NCBI GenBank assembly: GCA_910576775.1
Contig: CAJTJV010000027.1
Coordinates: 1 to 41,802 of the forward strand
Direction: 5' to 3'
Source of the DNA: an uncultured Muribaculaceae bacterium
GTDB lineage: Bacteria; Bacteroidota; Bacteroidia; Bacteroidales; Muribaculaceae
Length of the DNA stretch: 41,802 nt
In this document: piece after piece, positions 1 through 8,664 of the stretch
How positions within the stretch are numbered: position 1 is the stretch's first letter
How the letters are laid out: every line of letters starts with the position of its first letter
Position numbers and translations under genes: made by a program
Notes under the pieces: model-generated
Told to the model about the DNA's origin: nothing
Databases searched by the model: none
What the model saw: the letters and a program-made list of their open reading frames with translations, nothing else

Positions 1-432
1 TTGGTATGGCATGCCGTATAGTGCGACAGGGATTATCGCCTTCGGCTTACGGCCGGTCTTTGCTATTCGGTCTTTTATGGCTGTTTCAAGCAGATCCGGA
101 TCCATGTTCCACGAGTCCGGCTCCGAGTCGACGAACACAGGTGTGGCGCCGAGATATCTTACGGGATTTGCTGACGCGCAGAAAGTGAATGACTGTACAA
201 TCACTTCGTCCCCGGGTTTTGCTCCTGCGGCAATGAGGGCGAGATGGACAGCTGATGTTCCTGAATTGAGCGCCACAATGTGCTCCGCCCCGATTGCTTG
301 GCCAAGTTCACGCTCAAAAGCGTTGCAGTCGGGTCCCATAGGTACGGCCCAGTCCTCGGCGAGCGCCGCCTTGATAAAATCAAGCTCACGCCCGCTCATC
401 TTAGGTTTGCAAAGCAGAATTCTTTCTCGCAT
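1..432 (-). CDS. DegT/DnrJ/EryC1/StrS-family sugar aminotransferase (partial, N-terminal 144 residues)
   Basis: The reading frame runs from an ATG at 432 to the window edge without a stop, so only the N-terminal 144 residues are present. It begins MRERILLCKPKMSG and contains NSGTSAVHLALIAAG and GDEVIVQSFTF, the pyridoxal-phosphate site pattern of the DegT/DnrJ/EryC1/StrS fold-type I aminotransferases, followed by PVFVDSEPDSWNMDPD. The Schiff-base lysine should lie beyond the edge. In this family the enzyme converts a keto group of a nucleotide-linked sugar to an amino group in the cytoplasm. It lies 19 nt downstream of a GT4 gene on the same strand, at the 3' part of the capsule operon, where such aminotransferases often sit close to the initiating sugar transferase. 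The exact sugar cannot be read from the sequence. Confidence 0.9.
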   Translation of the reverse strand, partial: MRERILLCKPKMSGRELDFIKAALAEDWAVPMGPDCNAFERELGQAIGAEHIVALNSGTSAVHLALIAAGAKPGDEVIVQSFTFCASANPVRYLGATPVFVDSEPDSWNMDPDLLETAIKDRIAKTGRKPKAIIPVALYGMPYQ

Positions 433-451
433 CAGTGGTTATTTGAAATGG

Positions 452-1576
452 TTACAATGATTTAAGCACACACAAAATCTCGGTTTTTGTATTGGCAATT
501 GTATAAGGTATTACATCTTCTTTATTTCGAGCTCCAATTTTTTTGCAAATATCGGGATTCTCGTAAAGTTGACGTATTTTATCAGCAAATGCTGAAGCAT
601 TGTCCGGAGCACATAGAAAACCGTTGACTCCATCCTTGTTTACATCGGTAAGACCTCTAATATTTGACGTAACCAACGGCAAGCCACAATACATTGCCTC
701 AAGTGAAGACACGGGAAGACCTTCCCGGAAAGACGGCATTGCATATACGTCTGACTGACTACAGATGTCTACAACATCCTTACGATACCCCATAAAATGG
801 ACACTATCAGCAATCCCAAATTTATTGGCATATTCCATCAAATTTGATTCCATATACCCTTTGCCGCAAATTATATAGTGTATGTCTTTATTTTTTAGCA
901 ATGCTATTGCTTCGATTATTGTTTTTTGATTCTTGTTCTTATTCAATTCTCCAATCGAAAGCACGATGAATGTATCTTTATTCAATCCTAATTCATCTCT
1001 GATATTGTGACGCAAAGAAATGTTTGATAAACGTGCGGTATTTATTCCAATGCCATGTATATACTCTACCCTATCTACATTGAAAGTTTTAGCTCGCCGA
1101 TAGTCCTCCGTATTAACAGTACATATAATATCAGAGTATGGTGCCATGAGACGTTCGATAGGATAATATATCATCCAGTTTAAAAATGGTGCTCCATTAT
1201 AAAAATGGAAACCATGAACCATATACAGCACTTTTGTTCCGTTTTGTCGGGCATTACGCGCCGATAAGCGTGTAACAACTCCCATAACAGGTTCATTCGT
1301 CCATATTAGGCCGTAATTACCCCTATCTATTATTCTACACAATTCTCGGTATCCTTTGAAATTGCTTATAGATAAGGGAGACCGACGCAAGTTTACAGTA
1401 TATATATTTCCAATGTAACCTTGGAGTTTTTCTTTGATTTCTTCAAGCCTTCCTCCAACATCGGAGCAAGCCAAATCCACATCATAACCGGATTCAGATA
1501 GATTGATGACATGGGGCAGAAGAAACTGTACCATCATCAGGTCGGTCGACGTTATAAGAATCCGTTTATTCTTCAT
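452..1576 (-). CDS. Glycosyltransferase family 4 (GT-B fold)
   Basis: A 374-residue protein with a two-domain GT-B layout. The N-terminal half starts MKNKRILITSTDLMMVQFLLPH, as in the acceptor-binding domain of GT4 enzymes. The C-terminal half has VLSIGELNKNKNQKTIIEA, FMGYRKDVVDICSQSDVYAMPS and the retaining E-x7-E motif REGLPVSSLEAM, which binds the sugar nucleotide. It probably adds one sugar to the lipid-linked capsule repeat on the cytoplasmic face of the inner membrane. The ATG lies inside the end of the transketolase C-subunit gene (11-nt overlap), which suggests translational coupling. Donor and acceptor are unknown. Length is normal for the family. Confidence 0.9.
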   Translation of the reverse strand: MKNKRILITSTDLMMVQFLLPHVINLSESGYDVDLACSDVGGRLEEIKEKLQGYIGNIYTVNLRRSPLSISNFKGYRELCRIIDRGNYGLIWTNEPVMGVVTRLSARNARQNGTKVLYMVHGFHFYNGAPFLNWMIYYPIERLMAPYSDIICTVNTEDYRRAKTFNVDRVEYIHGIGINTARLSNISLRHNIRDELGLNKDTFIVLSIGELNKNKNQKTIIEAIALLKNKDIHYIICGKGYMESNLMEYANKFGIADSVHFMGYRKDVVDICSQSDVYAMPSFREGLPVSSLEAMYCGLPLVTSNIRGLTDVNKDGVNGFLCAPDNASAFADKIRQLYENPDICKKIGARNKEDVIPYTIANTKTEILCVLKSL

Positions 1577-2489
1577 TTAATTTATTCAGTATACGTTCAG
1601 CGATACTTTTAGAATCAAGACGGTTAAATCGACGCAGGTATTTCTGATTCCCTACGGCGCTGCAGTATGTATCTTCAATTCCCATCTTCAGCAGATTGGC
1701 CTTTGTCGGTATTTCAGCCATAATTTCGGCAACCGCAGAGCCGAAACCACCTACAACATTATGTTCCTCACAGGTGACAATCAAATCGAAATCTTGCGCA
1801 TACTTCGTTATTACTTCTTTGTCAATCGGTTTTACTGTCGGAAATGTATAGACAGCGGGATTGATACCGTTCTTTTTCAATACAGGGAGTGCGTCTCTGA
1901 TTTCCTCGTATATAGCGCCGGTAGAGAATATAGCCACCTGTTCACCGTCCTGAACCTTTATCGCCTTACCAATTTTGAAATTATCGATTTTTTCATGAAT
2001 GCGTTTTTCCCCACCTCGCCCTAATCGGAGATAAACGGTTCCCGGATAGTTGGCAATGGCTTTTGTCGCTTCCTCGGCCTCGACTAAATCGGCGGGACAC
2101 ACGACCGCAACACCTGGGAGAGCCCGCATTATGGCAATGTCTTCCGTTGCATGGTGACTCATGCCTAAGGAGCCATATACAAAACCACCACCGACACAAA
2201 CGATTTTTACATTTCCCTTATGATAGGCGCAGTCATTGCGAATTTGCTCCAGACAACGTAATGTCGGAAAGTTGCCGATTGAATAGGTAAAGACCGTCTT
2301 ACCTTCAAGAGCCATACCGGCGGCTACAGATGTCATGTTCTGTTCGGCGATTCCCGCATTGGTAAACTGGTCGGGACACTGCTCCCAGAAGGGTTTCAGA
2401 ACGCCGAAGCCAAGGTCGCCCGTGATAAGTTGGATATCCGGATTGGACTTGGCGATTTCTATCATTGTCTTTACAAAGGTATCTCTCAT
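1566..2489 (-). CDS. Transketolase-like protein, C-terminal (pyrimidine-binding) subunit
   Basis: A 307-residue protein with the transketolase pyrimidine-binding domain (MRDTFVKTMIEIAKSNP, ITGDLGFGVLKPFWEQ, NAGIAEQNMTSVAAGMA with the conserved activating glutamate) and a C-terminal transketolase domain (FSTGAIYEEIRDALPVL, VVGGFGSAVAEIMAE). With the preceding gene it makes a split, thiamine-diphosphate-dependent transketolase. A GTG at 2519 would add ten residues and overlap the upstream gene by 17 nt. I prefer the ATG at 2489, because MRDTF matches the usual family N-terminus and it falls just after the upstream stop. Housekeeping transketolase is normally a single chain of about 660 residues; this split form inside a capsule operon suggests a role in making an unusual sugar, but the substrate is unknown. 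Confidence 0.9.
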   Translation of the reverse strand: MRDTFVKTMIEIAKSNPDIQLITGDLGFGVLKPFWEQCPDQFTNAGIAEQNMTSVAAGMALEGKTVFTYSIGNFPTLRCLEQIRNDCAYHKGNVKIVCVGGGFVYGSLGMSHHATEDIAIMRALPGVAVVCPADLVEAEEATKAIANYPGTVYLRLGRGGEKRIHEKIDNFKIGKAIKVQDGEQVAIFSTGAIYEEIRDALPVLKKNGINPAVYTFPTVKPIDKEVITKYAQDFDLIVTCEEHNVVGGFGSAVAEIMAEIPTKANLLKMGIEDTYCSAVGNQKYLRRFNRLDSKSIAERILNKLNEE

Positions 2490-2502
2490 GATTTCTCTGA
2501 TG

Positions 2503-3513
2503 TTAGAGTTTGTGTTCACGTTCAGAAGACCCGGGGGTAGCTTCTACTCTCCGCATTTTCTCCGGATATGAAATTGGTTTCCATGTATAGGAAAATGTAT
2601 GGTCGTTATTAATGTCATCCGTTTCTTTTGGAAGAGTCGGGAGTTCAATGCCATCGGGAGTATAAGGGTCTTCTATTCCTTCTGGTTTGGATGCCAACAG
2701 CTCCGTTACCGCGGTGTCGTATTCCCAGCCGTCGTGTGGAAAACGATAGTGCCACAGAATATCGTTCTGCATAAAGCTTACACCCTTTCCCTTTATTGTA
2801 TTTGCAATGATTACTGTGGGTTTGTGCTCCGGGCTTTGTCCGGCAATGGAGAATGCTTTGCGCAATTCATGGTGGTTATTGCCGTCGATTTCGATGACAT
2901 CCCAGCCGAAAGCCTTCCATTTGGAAGCAAAATCTTCAATTTCGAGGGTATTTTCATTGAAATCAAGACTCTGCATGTGGTTGTGGTCGATAACCGCTAT
3001 AAGATTGTTGAGGCGGAAATGATTGGCGAATAGGGCGGCTTCCCACACTGAGCCTTCGTTGCACTCTCCATCGCCCATTACTACGAAGACGCGCTCGGTG
3101 CGCGCATCTTTTTTGAGAGAATATGCCATGCCGGCTCCTACGCCGAGTCCATGCCCTAATGAGCCGGTCGATAGGTCAACGCCGGGAAGATGGTGTGATA
3201 CGTGTCCGGACAGACGGCTCCCGTTCTGATAATGTGTTTTTAGTTCATCGACAGGAAAGAATCCGGATTCGGCAAGGGCCGCATATACACTTGCTCCGGC
3301 ATGTCCTTTACTCAGTATGAAGCGGTCGCGCCCTTCCCAACGGGGATGTTCGGGATTGTATCTCAATATTTCGGCATAAAGCACTCCCATGATGTCGGCG
3401 ACCGAGAGTATTGCGCCGAGATGTGAACCTCCAGACAAGTGGGTCATTTCAACTCCATGCCGTCGTATCAACCAGGCAAGCTGCTCGCTTGACTTAACTG
3501 TGTTTTGTCCCAT
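2503..3513 (-). CDS. Transketolase-like protein, N-terminal (diphosphate-binding) subunit
   Basis: A 336-residue protein corresponding to the thiamine-diphosphate-binding domain of transketolase. The diphosphate/Mg motif is visible as GDGECNEGSVWEAALFANH followed by NLIAVIDHNHMQ, and there are family motifs HLSGGSHLGAILSVADIMGVLY, FILSKGHAGASVYAAL and GSLGHGLGVGAGMA. Its partner subunit follows 13 nt downstream, so the two are likely made together and form a heteromer. Such split transketolases occur in secondary-metabolite and surface-polysaccharide clusters, where they transfer a two-carbon ketol unit to or from an unusual sugar phosphate. The neighbouring aminotransferase and aldo/keto reductase fit a dedicated sugar pathway; this is an inference. 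Confidence 0.9.
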   Translation of the reverse strand: MGQNTVKSSEQLAWLIRRHGVEMTHLSGGSHLGAILSVADIMGVLYAEILRYNPEHPRWEGRDRFILSKGHAGASVYAALAESGFFPVDELKTHYQNGSRLSGHVSHHLPGVDLSTGSLGHGLGVGAGMAYSLKKDARTERVFVVMGDGECNEGSVWEAALFANHFRLNNLIAVIDHNHMQSLDFNENTLEIEDFASKWKAFGWDVIEIDGNNHHELRKAFSIAGQSPEHKPTVIIANTIKGKGVSFMQNDILWHYRFPHDGWEYDTAVTELLASKPEGIEDPYTPDGIELPTLPKETDDINNDHTFSYTWKPISYPEKMRRVEATPGSSEREHKL

Positions 3514-3523
3514 TGTTATATGT

Positions 3524-4573
3524 TTATTTTCCTAAACAGAATGATATCCAGCGGATTTTAAATTTATGTTCGATGTAATTTATTATGAGAATCAGCAAAA
3601 CCGGACCAATGATGCCGGCTAGGAACTGTACAGGCATTATCATATAGTATGGCAGGTGCAATATGCGTTCCGTCATAACATTTGCCACAGCCTGTACCGG
3701 CCATGACAGAAGAAAGATTGTGAATGTCTGAGTATAAACCGCAGTGCGGGAAACGTGAATCTTTATGGCAAGCCACATGCATAGCTCGACTAATGATATA
3801 ATCATCAGCATTGCAATGAGAATGTTTCTGATTGCTCCGAAAGGTACGTAAGATGCATATATATATAAGATAGCGGCAAGGGAAATGCAGATTATAGATA
3901 TCGGAATTCTATATTTGTTCCTGACCAGTGTAAGCGAGTCATAGCATGCGCAGAGTGCTCCGAGCGCGAATACCCATCCGAATATCACGATATCTTTCAA
4001 GGAAAACCACTGTGTTATTTCCCTGTTGAAAGTAAAAATATAAAGGATCAGCAACACTGCTGTAATAACAGCCCAACCCAATTTACTTAGGCCGTATTTT
4101 ACAAAAATCCGGTCTGCCAAAAATCCGGCGATACCAAGAATAAAAATCATGGGAAGAAACCAGAAATGTCCCCATACATTTTCCCGAGGAACGAGAAATA
4201 CCCGTACTATAGACTCCGCATCAAGTTCAATGCTGTCGTTGAGATATGGTTGGACGGCATACTTGGGGATGAAAGCAACAATAGTCAGTATTATATATGG
4301 AATCAGCAATTTGATTGCCCTGCGTGCGGCGAACTGTCGAGTATTATATTTTAATGATTGTCGGGTGTAAATCAACAGATATCCGCTAATCCATACAAAC
4401 AATGGCATGTGGAAGGCATAGAGGAATGTCCTTGCACTATCCAGCCAATCAGGGAATGATGTTATGAAGGGAAACGAGTGCCCGAGAATAACAAGATACG
4501 TGGCAACAATCTGGACTAACAGGATTCCGGAAACGAATTCCTTGTCAGATGTGCTGTTATCGTGATATTTCAT
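3524..4573 (-). CDS. Acyltransferase family 3 integral membrane protein
   Basis: A 349-residue, strongly hydrophobic protein with about ten predicted membrane segments. The start region VQIVATYLVILGHSFPF carries the conserved His of the acyltransferase-3 (OafA/WecH) family, and FAFHMPLFVWISGYLL-like text (here YAFHMPLFVWISGYLL) is the second family signature. Such proteins transfer acetyl or other acyl groups to exported or lipid-linked sugars at the inner membrane. Its start overlaps the end of the aldo/keto reductase gene by 17 nt. The likely job is O-acylation of the capsule repeat. The acyl donor and the modified sugar cannot be told. Confidence 0.82.
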   Translation of the reverse strand: MKYHDNSTSDKEFVSGILLVQIVATYLVILGHSFPFITSFPDWLDSARTFLYAFHMPLFVWISGYLLIYTRQSLKYNTRQFAARRAIKLLIPYIILTIVAFIPKYAVQPYLNDSIELDAESIVRVFLVPRENVWGHFWFLPMIFILGIAGFLADRIFVKYGLSKLGWAVITAVLLILYIFTFNREITQWFSLKDIVIFGWVFALGALCACYDSLTLVRNKYRIPISIICISLAAILYIYASYVPFGAIRNILIAMLMIISLVELCMWLAIKIHVSRTAVYTQTFTIFLLSWPVQAVANVMTERILHLPYYMIMPVQFLAGIIGPVLLILIINYIEHKFKIRWISFCLGK

Positions 4574-5492
4574 TCAGTAACCTAAGTTCATCGTCCGTCA
4601 GCGTCCAGCCTATGCTTTCAAGGTTGCCGGATATCTGCGCCGGGCGTTTGGCTCCAACGAGGACAACCGAGTCTTTGAGATAATCCATGATGAATCTTAT
4701 TGCGACGGCAGCAACGCTTACATTGTGCGCCTCTGCGATAGGTCGCATTGCGTCCACTATCTTGAGGTTCTTCAATAGCTTTTCGCCATGGAAATTTATG
4801 TATATGTCGCGACTCCGTCGGTCGTTGGCGGAAAATGAACATGAACGGTCGTATTTACCTGTCAGAATCCCTTGTCCGAGGCTACCCCATGTGAGAGGGG
4901 TTACGTCCAGCAGATCCTCAACTTTCAGAAGAGAACCCTCATGGCTTCGGTTTGCAAGAGAGTATTCATCCTGACAACATACGAATCTCCCTCTGTAAGG
5001 GCGGAATTCATCGATGCTGTCTGTATCGATATTTGAAAGTCCGTAGTATCGGATTTTTCCCTCGTCTTTAAGTTTATCGAGCGTGGCTACTACCTCTTCT
5101 ATCGGTGTTTTATGGTCGCGGTAATGTATCACATATATGTCGACATAATCGGTGCCGAGACGCGAAAGCGTGCCTTCGAGAGCCTGACGTATATAAGTCG
5201 GGGAATTGTCATATACGGTGCCTTTGGAACTGAAGCGTACCCCGAATTTCGATTGAATTATCACATCTTTGCGACGTGCGCCAAGACCTTTGGCGAGAGT
5301 GATTTCCGATTGTCCGAGTCCGTAAGTATCGGCGGTATCGAAAAAGTTGATACCGTTGTCAACGGCGACATTTATGGCGTCGATAAGGTCTTTTTCCTGA
5401 ACATCGCCCCAACCGTAGCCACCCATAGGGCAACCGCCCATGCAGAGTCGCGACACTTTTAAATCGGAATTGCGTAAAGTTATATACTCCAT
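4557..5492 (-). CDS. Aldo/keto reductase
   Basis: A 311-residue (alpha/beta)8-barrel oxidoreductase. It has the family opening EYITLRNSDLKVSRLCMGG, the catalytic FFDTADTYGLGQSE (Asp and Tyr of the tetrad), VIIQSKFGVRF (Lys), YVIHYRDHKTPIEEV (His), and the NADPH-binding end VVLVGAKRPAQISGNLE. Family members reduce carbonyls or oxidize sugar alcohols with NADP(H). Located between the initiating sugar transferase and the membrane acyltransferase in the capsule operon, it probably acts on a sugar intermediate of the repeat unit together with the transketolase and aminotransferase. The substrate is unknown. Confidence 0.88.
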   Translation of the reverse strand: MEYITLRNSDLKVSRLCMGGCPMGGYGWGDVQEKDLIDAINVAVDNGINFFDTADTYGLGQSEITLAKGLGARRKDVIIQSKFGVRFSSKGTVYDNSPTYIRQALEGTLSRLGTDYVDIYVIHYRDHKTPIEEVVATLDKLKDEGKIRYYGLSNIDTDSIDEFRPYRGRFVCCQDEYSLANRSHEGSLLKVEDLLDVTPLTWGSLGQGILTGKYDRSCSFSANDRRSRDIYINFHGEKLLKNLKIVDAMRPIAEAHNVSVAAVAIRFIMDYLKDSVVLVGAKRPAQISGNLESIGWTLTDDELRLLNEISR

Positions 5493-5494
5493 AT

Positions 5495-6145
5495 TTATTT
5501 ATGTTTATGTAGAAAAATGAAGCCGCAAGCCTTTTGGATTACACTGTAAACGGTATTGAAGAACAGTCTGCAATCGGTGGTAAACGATACCTCACGGGCA
5601 TATTTTATTCGCAGTTGGTTCTTGCGTTTGAGCACATATTTTTCGTAGGCCTCGTCCGCATTCTCGGCGCCTACTACCTCATCGAGGTTGATGAACTCGA
5701 CAGAACTGAAATCGGTTATGCCGGGTCTAACTTTTAAAATAATTTTTTCATCGTCGGTATATTGCTCCACGTAACGGAGCAGCTCCGGCCGAGGCCCTAT
5801 AAAGCTCATCGAGCCGCCGATGATATTGAAAAGCTGAGGAGTCTCGTCAAGCTTTGTCTTTCTCAGAAAGTTTCCGACTTTGGTAATGCGGGGGTCGTTG
5901 AGGGCCGTAGTGCCACCGCCAATCTTATCGGCATTCTTGACCATTGTCCTGAATTTGAATATCCTGAAAGGCTTATTATTGTAACCACCTCGAGGCGGAC
6001 GGTAAAACACCGGCACCCCGTCCTCAATGACAATCAATAGAGCAATGATGATATAAACAGGCCAAAGAATAACCAATAAAACCAGTGCAATGAAAAATCC
6101 GAGCCAACGTTTGATATAGCGGTTATAAAACGAATCGTATCCCAT
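5495..6145 (-). CDS. Initiating sugar-1-phosphate transferase (polyprenyl-phosphate hexose-1-phosphate transferase family)
   Basis: A protein of about 216 residues of the small PglC-like type. It has one N-terminal membrane segment (FFIALVLLVILWPVYIIIALL), then the core motifs FRIFKFRTMVKNAD, LRKTKLDETPQLFNIIGGSMSFIGPRPEL and RPGITDFSSVEF. The KFRTM and DE(T/L)PQL motifs contain the catalytic Asp-Glu pair that moves a sugar-1-phosphate from a UDP-sugar to undecaprenyl phosphate. It thus starts the capsule repeat on the inner membrane. A TTG at 6154 could add three residues, but the ATG at 6145, 11 nt after the flippase stop, is the more natural start. Sugar specificity is not readable. Confidence 0.92.
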   Translation of the reverse strand: MGYDSFYNRYIKRWLGFFIALVLLVILWPVYIIIALLIVIEDGVPVFYRPPRGGYNNKPFRIFKFRTMVKNADKIGGGTTALNDPRITKVGNFLRKTKLDETPQLFNIIGGSMSFIGPRPELLRYVEQYTDDEKIILKVRPGITDFSSVEFINLDEVVGAENADEAYEKYVLKRKNQLRIKYAREVSFTTDCRLFFNTVYSVIQKACGFIFLHKHK

Positions 6146-6156
6146 AATAAGCAATA

Positions 6157-7686
6157 TTACAAATTATGTCTAAAATCTCCTTTAAGTCTCAATTTATCAA
6201 GGTAGTATTTGAATTCTGGTTTACGGCCATAAAAAACTAAAAAAATCAAATTGGGGAATACTGTACAAATTAACAATGCAAGAACGAAACTGCTAATGTT
6301 TTCATCCCAAACTAAATGCACACCATAGTTAGTTAAAATTGCAATAATTAACGCAAAACAAAAATTAATAATTAATGTCCTAAAATATGGCCAAACAGGT
6401 GCATTGAATACATATTTGTGAACAATCCATGGTTCAAACCACGTAAGAGTGATTAATCTGCTTAATAACAAGGCGATTAATATGCCATTAATCCCCAATT
6501 TATTCACTAATAAGATTGCAAGTACTACATTGATGATAGCTGTGATGAGTGGGCGGAGTTTCCCGATATCATTTAAGCCGCAAGCTGAACGAAATTGCGT
6601 TGAAAATGAAATGATAAATTCGATGTAAAAATATACACATATTATTATTACCGTACTATAAGGTAATGTCACGTCAGCCCCGAGCCATAATGTTATGAAT
6701 GGGGTAAGTAAACAGTACAATGATATGGAACAGAAATAGCATATCCAGCACATTAAGAAATTTAATCTTCTGAACAGCATTAATTTTTCATCGATATTTG
6801 AATCTGTTGTAATCTCACCGATAACCGAAACCATCGGATTAATTAGACTTAATATGAGAGACCTGATAGAATCAACTATCAACATATAGTTTGAATATAC
6901 ACCTAATACAACCAGGCCAATAAAATATGAAATAATTACAGATGTTGAAGATGATTGAATCGTTAGGCTGACCTTATATAACATTGTCGATTTGATATAT
7001 CTTGTAATCTGTTTTTTTAAAGAGGAATTTATCGTAACTCTGTTATATTCCTTTAAATATGGGTACAGTCGGAGTATTTTATGACGAATAATGTAGTTGA
7101 CTGTAAATGTAGAGACGCAAGAAAGTGCGACAACGATGATAAATGAATGGAGAAAATATATTGCTAATATTTGAAATATCGTCAAGACAATTTGTCCCAA
7201 AGTCTGAGGCGCAAAAAGTACATAGTTTTTTCTGTCAGCGTTTGCTAATATCTGATAATAAGAGAAAAATAAGTATGATATAGCCGTATTAAAAACAAAT
7301 ATTAGAAATATTATATTAAAATGTGGTATATCATTCCCTCCTTTTACCAAAATATCCAAAAAAGGAGTAACTGCAATGCCTGCAACGATTATGAAAAATC
7401 CTACATATTTATAAAGCTTCTTGAGGAAAAAAACGATTTGCGCGACCTGGAGATTATCATTATTCTTTAAAGGTTTATATAGATAATAGGAGATTGCCCA
7501 ACTGATTCCTAATTCAGAAAGGGCAAATATTCCAATTAAATTCATACATAAACCAGTGACTCCTGCATATTTAATTCCTAATGAATGAACTAATACAGTT
7601 CTATATAAGAACTGTAATATCGTAGTAACTATTAATGTAACTACCGATAGGGATGAATTTAAAACGGCTATTTTTGCTCTATTCAT
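6157..7686 (-). CDS. wzx: Wzx-type polysaccharide flippase
   Basis: A 509-residue polytopic protein with about twelve to fourteen hydrophobic segments, of the polysaccharide biosynthesis (MOP/PST) superfamily. It begins NSSLSVVTLIVTTILQFLYRTVLVHSLGIKYAGVTGL, the typical first two helices, and has no large soluble domain. It would flip the undecaprenyl-linked repeat across the inner membrane before Wzy polymerizes it. The gene is clearly AT-richer than the PUL genes of this window, as Wzx and Wzy genes often are. It sits 42 nt downstream of a GT2 gene and 11 nt upstream of the initiating transferase start. Confidence 0.9.
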   Translation of the reverse strand: MNRAKIAVLNSSLSVVTLIVTTILQFLYRTVLVHSLGIKYAGVTGLCMNLIGIFALSELGISWAISYYLYKPLKNNDNLQVAQIVFFLKKLYKYVGFFIIVAGIAVTPFLDILVKGGNDIPHFNIIFLIFVFNTAISYLFFSYYQILANADRKNYVLFAPQTLGQIVLTIFQILAIYFLHSFIIVVALSCVSTFTVNYIIRHKILRLYPYLKEYNRVTINSSLKKQITRYIKSTMLYKVSLTIQSSSTSVIISYFIGLVVLGVYSNYMLIVDSIRSLILSLINPMVSVIGEITTDSNIDEKLMLFRRLNFLMCWICYFCSISLYCLLTPFITLWLGADVTLPYSTVIIICVYFYIEFIISFSTQFRSACGLNDIGKLRPLITAIINVVLAILLVNKLGINGILIALLLSRLITLTWFEPWIVHKYVFNAPVWPYFRTLIINFCFALIIAILTNYGVHLVWDENISSFVLALLICTVFPNLIFLVFYGRKPEFKYYLDKLRLKGDFRHNL

Positions 7687-7728
7687 ACCTTATGCATCAT
7701 CATAGTATAGGCGTCATAAAGCACGATG

Positions 7729-8664
7729 TTATTCGTGATGGCCAAGTAAATATTCAACGTGTTCTCGAATATATGAGAGGCGTCTTCTATTATTTAAATA
7801 TTTACAGCGCAATAAATGATATAATGAAATCAGAGTTCTTCTTGAAAAGTATACACGATATAGTTTTCTAATTTCTTTAGTCTTGTATAATCGTGTTTTT
7901 TCATCATTGTATTGTTCTCGGGTTATTATATTGTCTTTCAACGCTATATTCATATCGGTAATATTCTGGTTGAAAATCTCATCTACAGGAAATTTTTCAA
8001 ACAATTCGGGCCTGGAATTGCTTCCTGAATGTTTGCGATATTTAATCATTATATCAGGCAGAAAGGCGATATCGCCTAGCAGGATTGCTCTAAACCCAAT
8101 AGAATCGTCTTCCGTCGGGCAATGCTCTCCTAACGGCCCAAAGTAATCCATTACGGTTCTTCTAAAAGCAGAGAAACCAATAGCGACATGTGCTCCTGAA
8201 CCAAATTTATATCTTCGTAGTTTATCTACTTTTACACCATTTTGAATATAAGAATCATATGGCACATCATTCTGATCAACCACAATCGCACTGCATGCGG
8301 CTTGTGTTATATTCGGGTTCTTGAGTAAGAATTCAGCCATAACACTGGAACGTTCGGGAATAGACGTGTCATCACCATGCGCGGCGACGATTATTTCGCC
8401 TTCGGCCAATTCGAGATAGGCCTTGTTCATGTGTCTGGTAATTCCCAAATTCTTCTCGTTGCGGTTGAGCTTAATTTTATGCGGACCGGTATAGCCGACT
8501 GCCATTTTTTTCATTATTTCGAATGTTCCATCCGTGCTACAATCATCCGACAGGATAATTTCGAGAGGGGAATATGTCTGAGCAAAGGCACACTCTACAG
8601 CCTCTCTAATATATTCTTCAATATTGTAAGCGGTTACAACGTAGGATATGAGTGGGTGGTTCAT
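7729..8664 (-). CDS. Glycosyltransferase family 2 (GT-A fold)
   Basis: A 311-residue protein starting with the GT2 fold: LISYVVTAYNIEEYIREAV, then EIILSDDCSTDGT with the nucleotide-binding Asp pair near residues 40-41, and IIVAAHGDDTSIPERS as the metal-binding DXD-like motif. HCPTEDDSIGFRAILLGD supplies the likely catalytic acidic residues. The C-terminal 80 residues are rich in Arg, Lys and Tyr and may touch the membrane. It probably adds one sugar to the capsule repeat in the cytoplasm. Its ATG overlaps the stop of the next GT2 gene upstream by 4 nt, a typical sign of coupled translation. Confidence 0.9.
   Translation of the reverse strand: MNHPLISYVVTAYNIEEYIREAVECAFAQTYSPLEIILSDDCSTDGTFEIMKKMAVGYTGPHKIKLNRNEKNLGITRHMNKAYLELAEGEIIVAAHGDDTSIPERSSVMAEFLLKNPNITQAACSAIVVDQNDVPYDSYIQNGVKVDKLRRYKFGSGAHVAIGFSAFRRTVMDYFGPLGEHCPTEDDSIGFRAILLGDIAFLPDIMIKYRKHSGSNSRPELFEKFPVDEIFNQNITDMNIALKDNIITREQYNDEKTRLYKTKEIRKLYRVYFSRRTLISLYHLLRCKYLNNRRRLSYIREHVEYLLGHHE

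Noticed and set aside
11..460. Plus-strand open frame of 149 codons at the left edge
   Set aside because: The minus strand of the same stretch encodes a clear DegT-type aminotransferase N-terminus, so this frame is its shadow.
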